Shown here piece after piece: positions 61,944 through 64,000 of a DNA stretch of 64,000 nt. The notes beneath the pieces were generated by a model, which saw nothing but the letters and a program-made list of their open reading frames with translations, did not search any database and was not told where the DNA came from. The translations under genes were made by a program, and so were the position numbers. The DNA is taken from NCBI GenBank assembly GCA_963715785.1, contig OY970276.1:3968001-4032000 (forward strand), given 5' to 3'. Source of the stretch: LD21 sp963715785. GTDB lineage: Bacteria > Bacteroidota > Bacteroidia > Bacteroidales > VadinHA17. Within the stretch, counting starts at the first letter, position 1, and every line of letters starts with the position of its first letter.

Positions 61944-63167
61944 TTATACTGAATACTTAGTATAAATCATTCTGATGCCTTCCTTCAGATCAATTTTTTC
62001 TTTCCAGCCAAGATTGTTTATTTTAGAAACATCAAGAAGTTTCCGGAATGTTCCGTCGGGTTTGGATGAATCCCAGTCAAGCTGACCTTCAAATCCAATA
62101 ACATTTTTGACTAACGTGGCAAGTTCTTTTATTGTAAGATCGCGTCCGGTTCCGATATTTATATGAGTATTTTTTATGTCTGCATCATGCTTATGTCCTG
62201 ATTCTGATTGCACAGGGCTCAGGACATGTGGAGCAGGGCGAAGGACCTTAAGATCTTTAAAATCGACACCCTCCATTATAAAAACACAGGCATCGGCAAG
62301 ATCATCGACGTAAAGGAATTCGCGGTACGGATTACCTGAGCCCCATAAGGTAATTGTTACGGGTTGCTGGGTGCCGGGTGCCGGGTGCCGGGTGCCGGGT
62401 GCTGGGTGCTGGGTGCTTGGTGCTGGGTGCTGGGTGCCGGGTGCCGGTTTTGGAAAATCAGAGTAATGGATTCCATATTTGTTGAGCTTCTCAATAATCT
62501 CACTTTTAGTTGAATCTCCCGTTACGCCTTCAACAGAATATTTGTTAAAATCTTTCCGTATCGTCTCCCAATCATTGTTTTCGAGACATTTGCCCAGATG
62601 CATTTTTCTGATAAGCGCAGGAAGTACATGTGAAGTCTCCAGATTGTAATTATCATTCGGCCCGTAGAGATTTGTCGGCATCACCGATACGAAATTTGTA
62701 CCATACTGAATGTTGTATGATTCGCACATTTTAATACCTGCAATTTTTGCAATCGCGTACGGCTCATTCGTATATTCCAGTTCTCCTGTCAGCAGATACT
62801 CCTCCTTAATAGGTTGTGGGCAGTCCCGGGGGTAAATACATGAACTCCCAAGAAACAGCAGCTTCTTTACTCCATGTTTATAGCTTTGATGAATGATGTT
62901 ATTCTCTATCATCAGGTTTTCATAGAGGAACTGTGCCCTGTAGGTATTATTGGACATTATTCCTCCTACTTTAGCTGCAGCCAGAAAAACATATTCAGGT
63001 CTTTCCTTTTCAAAAAAATCATCTACCATTAACTGGTTGGTAAGGTCAACCGGGGGAAAAGGAGAAAAGAGAAGATTGGTGTATCCCAGCGCCTTTAATC
63101 TTCTTACAATTGCGCTGCCAACCATCCCATTATGGCCGGCCACATATATCTTACTGGTATTTAACAT
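61944..63167 (-). CDS. fcl: GDP-L-fucose synthase with in-frame heptanucleotide repeat insertion
   Basis: The 407-residue SDR enzyme has 'VAGHNGMVGSAIVRRL' (Rossmann motif), catalytic Ser in 'LGSSCIYPRD' and Tyr-x3-Lys in 'NEPYAIAKIAG', and ends with 'INIGTGRDLTIKELA', 'PDGTFRKLLDVSK'. It reduces GDP-4-keto-6-deoxymannose to GDP-fucose after Gmd, which lies directly upstream. Compared with the usual 310-360 residues it carries an extra low-complexity segment (residues 241-267, repeating 'HPAPGTQ'), encoded by a 7-base tandem repeat, and a second insertion near residue 300 ('RPAPHVLSPVQSESGHKH'). Catalytic residues lie before the repeat, the C-terminal substrate domain after it. Confidence 0.9.
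   Translation of the reverse strand: MLNTSKIYVAGHNGMVGSAIVRRLKALGYTNLLFSPFPPVDLTNQLMVDDFFEKERPEYVFLAAAKVGGIMSNNTYRAQFLYENLMIENNIIHQSYKHGVKKLLFLGSSCIYPRDCPQPIKEEYLLTGELEYTNEPYAIAKIAGIKMCESYNIQYGTNFVSVMPTNLYGPNDNYNLETSHVLPALIRKMHLGKCLENNDWETIRKDFNKYSVEGVTGDSTKSEIIEKLNKYGIHYSDFPKPAPGTQHPAPSTQHPAPGTRHPAPGTQQPVTITLWGSGNPYREFLYVDDLADACVFIMEGVDFKDLKVLRPAPHVLSPVQSESGHKHDADIKNTHINIGTGRDLTIKELATLVKNVIGFEGQLDWDSSKPDGTFRKLLDVSKINNLGWKEKIDLKEGIRMIYTKYSV
62369..62445. repeat. Tandem heptamer GGGTGCY inside fcl
   Basis: Eleven contiguous heptamers read on the plus strand: GGGTGCC x4, GGGTGCT x3, TGGTGCT, GGGTGCT, GGGTGCC x2. An imperfect unit (GGGTTGCT) precedes them. The unit length is not a multiple of three, so gain or loss of one copy shifts the fcl frame. 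Four or more successive GGG runs separated by four bases also fit a G-quadruplex pattern on the plus (template) strand. Confidence 0.93.
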
Positions 63168-63179
63168 ATTAGCACTTAT

Positions 63180-64000
63180 TTATTCGAGACGTTTCCGGAC
63201 TTTTTTCAGATCTGACTTCACCATGATCTTAACCAGCTCTTTAAAAGTAGTTTTTGGTTCCCATCCGAGTTTTTCGCGGGCTTTAGCCGGGTTCCCTATG
63301 AGTACATCAACTTCTGTCGGCCGGAAATAACGCGGATCAATAGAGATGACTTGTTTGCCTGTCGATTTCAGAATCCCTTTCTCTTTCAACCCTGATCCAT
63401 CCCAAATAATCTCATCTCCCAAAACTCTGAATGTTTCATCTACGAATTCGCGTATTGAGTGAGTCTCATTAGTCGCAATTACATAATCATCAGGTTTATC
63501 AGCCTGCAGAATAAGCCACATTGCTTCGACAAACTCAGGAGCATATCCCCAGTCACGTTTTGAATCAAGATTACCGAGCAGCAGCTGCTCCTGCTGACCG
63601 AGGATAATTTTAGCAGCCGCAACCGTGATCTTCCTGGTAACAAAAGTTTTTCCTCTTCTTTCGCTTTCATGATTAAAAAGAATGCCATTCGATGCGAAAA
63701 CATTATAGGCTTCCCTGTAGTTAACGACTATCCAGTAGGCGTATAATTTAGCAGCAGCGTATGGACTGCGGGGATAAAACGGCGTTTTTTCCGTTTGCGG
63801 AAACTCCTGCGCCTTCCCAAACAATTCAGAGGTTGATGCCTGATAGAACCTGGTTTTGAGTCCGTTCTCTTTTATAGCATCAAGAAACCGCAGAGTTCCT
63901 GTCCCATCAACTTCCGCAGTATATTCAGGTACCTCAAAGGAGACCTGCACATGAGACTGAGCTCCAAGATTGTATATTTCTGTAGGTTGTATCTTTTCCA
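63180..64000 (-). CDS. gmd: GDP-mannose 4,6-dehydratase, 5' end cut by window edge
   Basis: The frame continues to the window edge, with 'EIYNLGAQSHVQVSFEVPEYT' residues typical of the Gmd NADP-binding domain, then 'FYQASTSELFGKAQEFPQTE' and the Tyr-x3-Lys 'YPRSPYAAAKLYAYW', 'NHESERRGKTFVTRKI' and 'LGNLDSKRDWGYAPEFVEAM'. The enzyme makes GDP-4-keto-6-deoxymannose, the substrate of Fcl downstream. About 273 of some 370 residues are visible. Confidence 0.95.
   Translation of the reverse strand, partial: EKIQPTEIYNLGAQSHVQVSFEVPEYTAEVDGTGTLRFLDAIKENGLKTRFYQASTSELFGKAQEFPQTEKTPFYPRSPYAAAKLYAYWIVVNYREAYNVFASNGILFNHESERRGKTFVTRKITVAAAKIILGQQEQLLLGNLDSKRDWGYAPEFVEAMWLILQADKPDDYVIATNETHSIREFVDETFRVLGDEIIWDGSGLKEKGILKSTGKQVISIDPRYFRPTEVDVLIGNPAKAREKLGWEPKTTFKELVKIMVKSDLKKVRKRLE

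Overview
The window comes from a member of the Bacteroidota, probably an anaerobic or environmental Bacteroidales/Marinilabiliales-type bacterium. The signs are: start regions with the phylum's TAnnTTTG promoter element and few Shine-Dalgarno sequences, a type IX secretion (T9SS) C-terminal domain, BtuG, DUF349, DUF4293 and PD40-OmpA family proteins, and many Cys-lipoproteins. G+C looks moderate (about 40 percent by eye). No rRNA, tRNA, CRISPR array, transposase or phage gene was recognised.

Layout. 1-5.9 kb: a cobalamin-uptake operon on the minus strand (riboswitch, then btuB, btuG, btuF, btuC and a partial btuD). 6-15.6 kb: a transglutaminase-like lipoprotein, a LacI-type regulator, yidC, pyrG and a DUF349 protein. 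15.9-25.6 kb: an unusual island containing a C39-peptidase ABC exporter with its HlyD adaptor, an ECF-like sigma factor, a large TPR-CHAT (caspase-like) membrane-anchored protease, a previously untracked 44-residue double-glycine peptide, an anti-sigma-like TPR membrane protein and a sensorless histidine kinase. 25.6-34.9 kb: housekeeping and envelope genes (OmpA/PD40 protein, queE, 5'-nucleotidase, NamZ-like muramidase, response regulator, GroES-like protein, YigZ, pyrB-pyrI, DUF4293). 35.2-40.7 kb: an RND tripartite efflux operon broken by about eleven single-base indels. 41-42.96 kb: a nucleoside phosphorylase and a Wzz-like chain-length protein. 43 kb to the end: a long minus-strand surface-polysaccharide cluster.

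How the genes work together. The B12 operon is a full import route: BtuG captures cobalamin at the surface, BtuB carries it across the outer membrane, and BtuF-BtuC-BtuD carry it across the inner membrane, all under riboswitch control. The polysaccharide cluster has GDP-fucose synthesis (gmd, fcl), a flippase, two polymerase/ligase-like membrane proteins, three glycosyltransferases, a priming transferase, two PLP aminotransferases, an acyltransferase, a methyltransferase, a C5-epimerase-like lipoprotein, a deacetylase-like lipoprotein, and a WbpG-HisH-HisF trio of the kind that makes amidino sugars. A T9SS kelch/Ig-like adhesin-type protein sits in its middle.

The strongest candidate for something undescribed is the 16-25.6 kb island: a GG-leader peptide, a matching C39 exporter, a periplasm-facing CHAT protease and a sigma/anti-sigma pair. 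A 14-base motif is shared upstream of the peptide and the anti-sigma-like gene. The second is a GGGTGCY heptamer tandem repeat inside the fcl reading frame, which could make fucose synthesis phase-variable.
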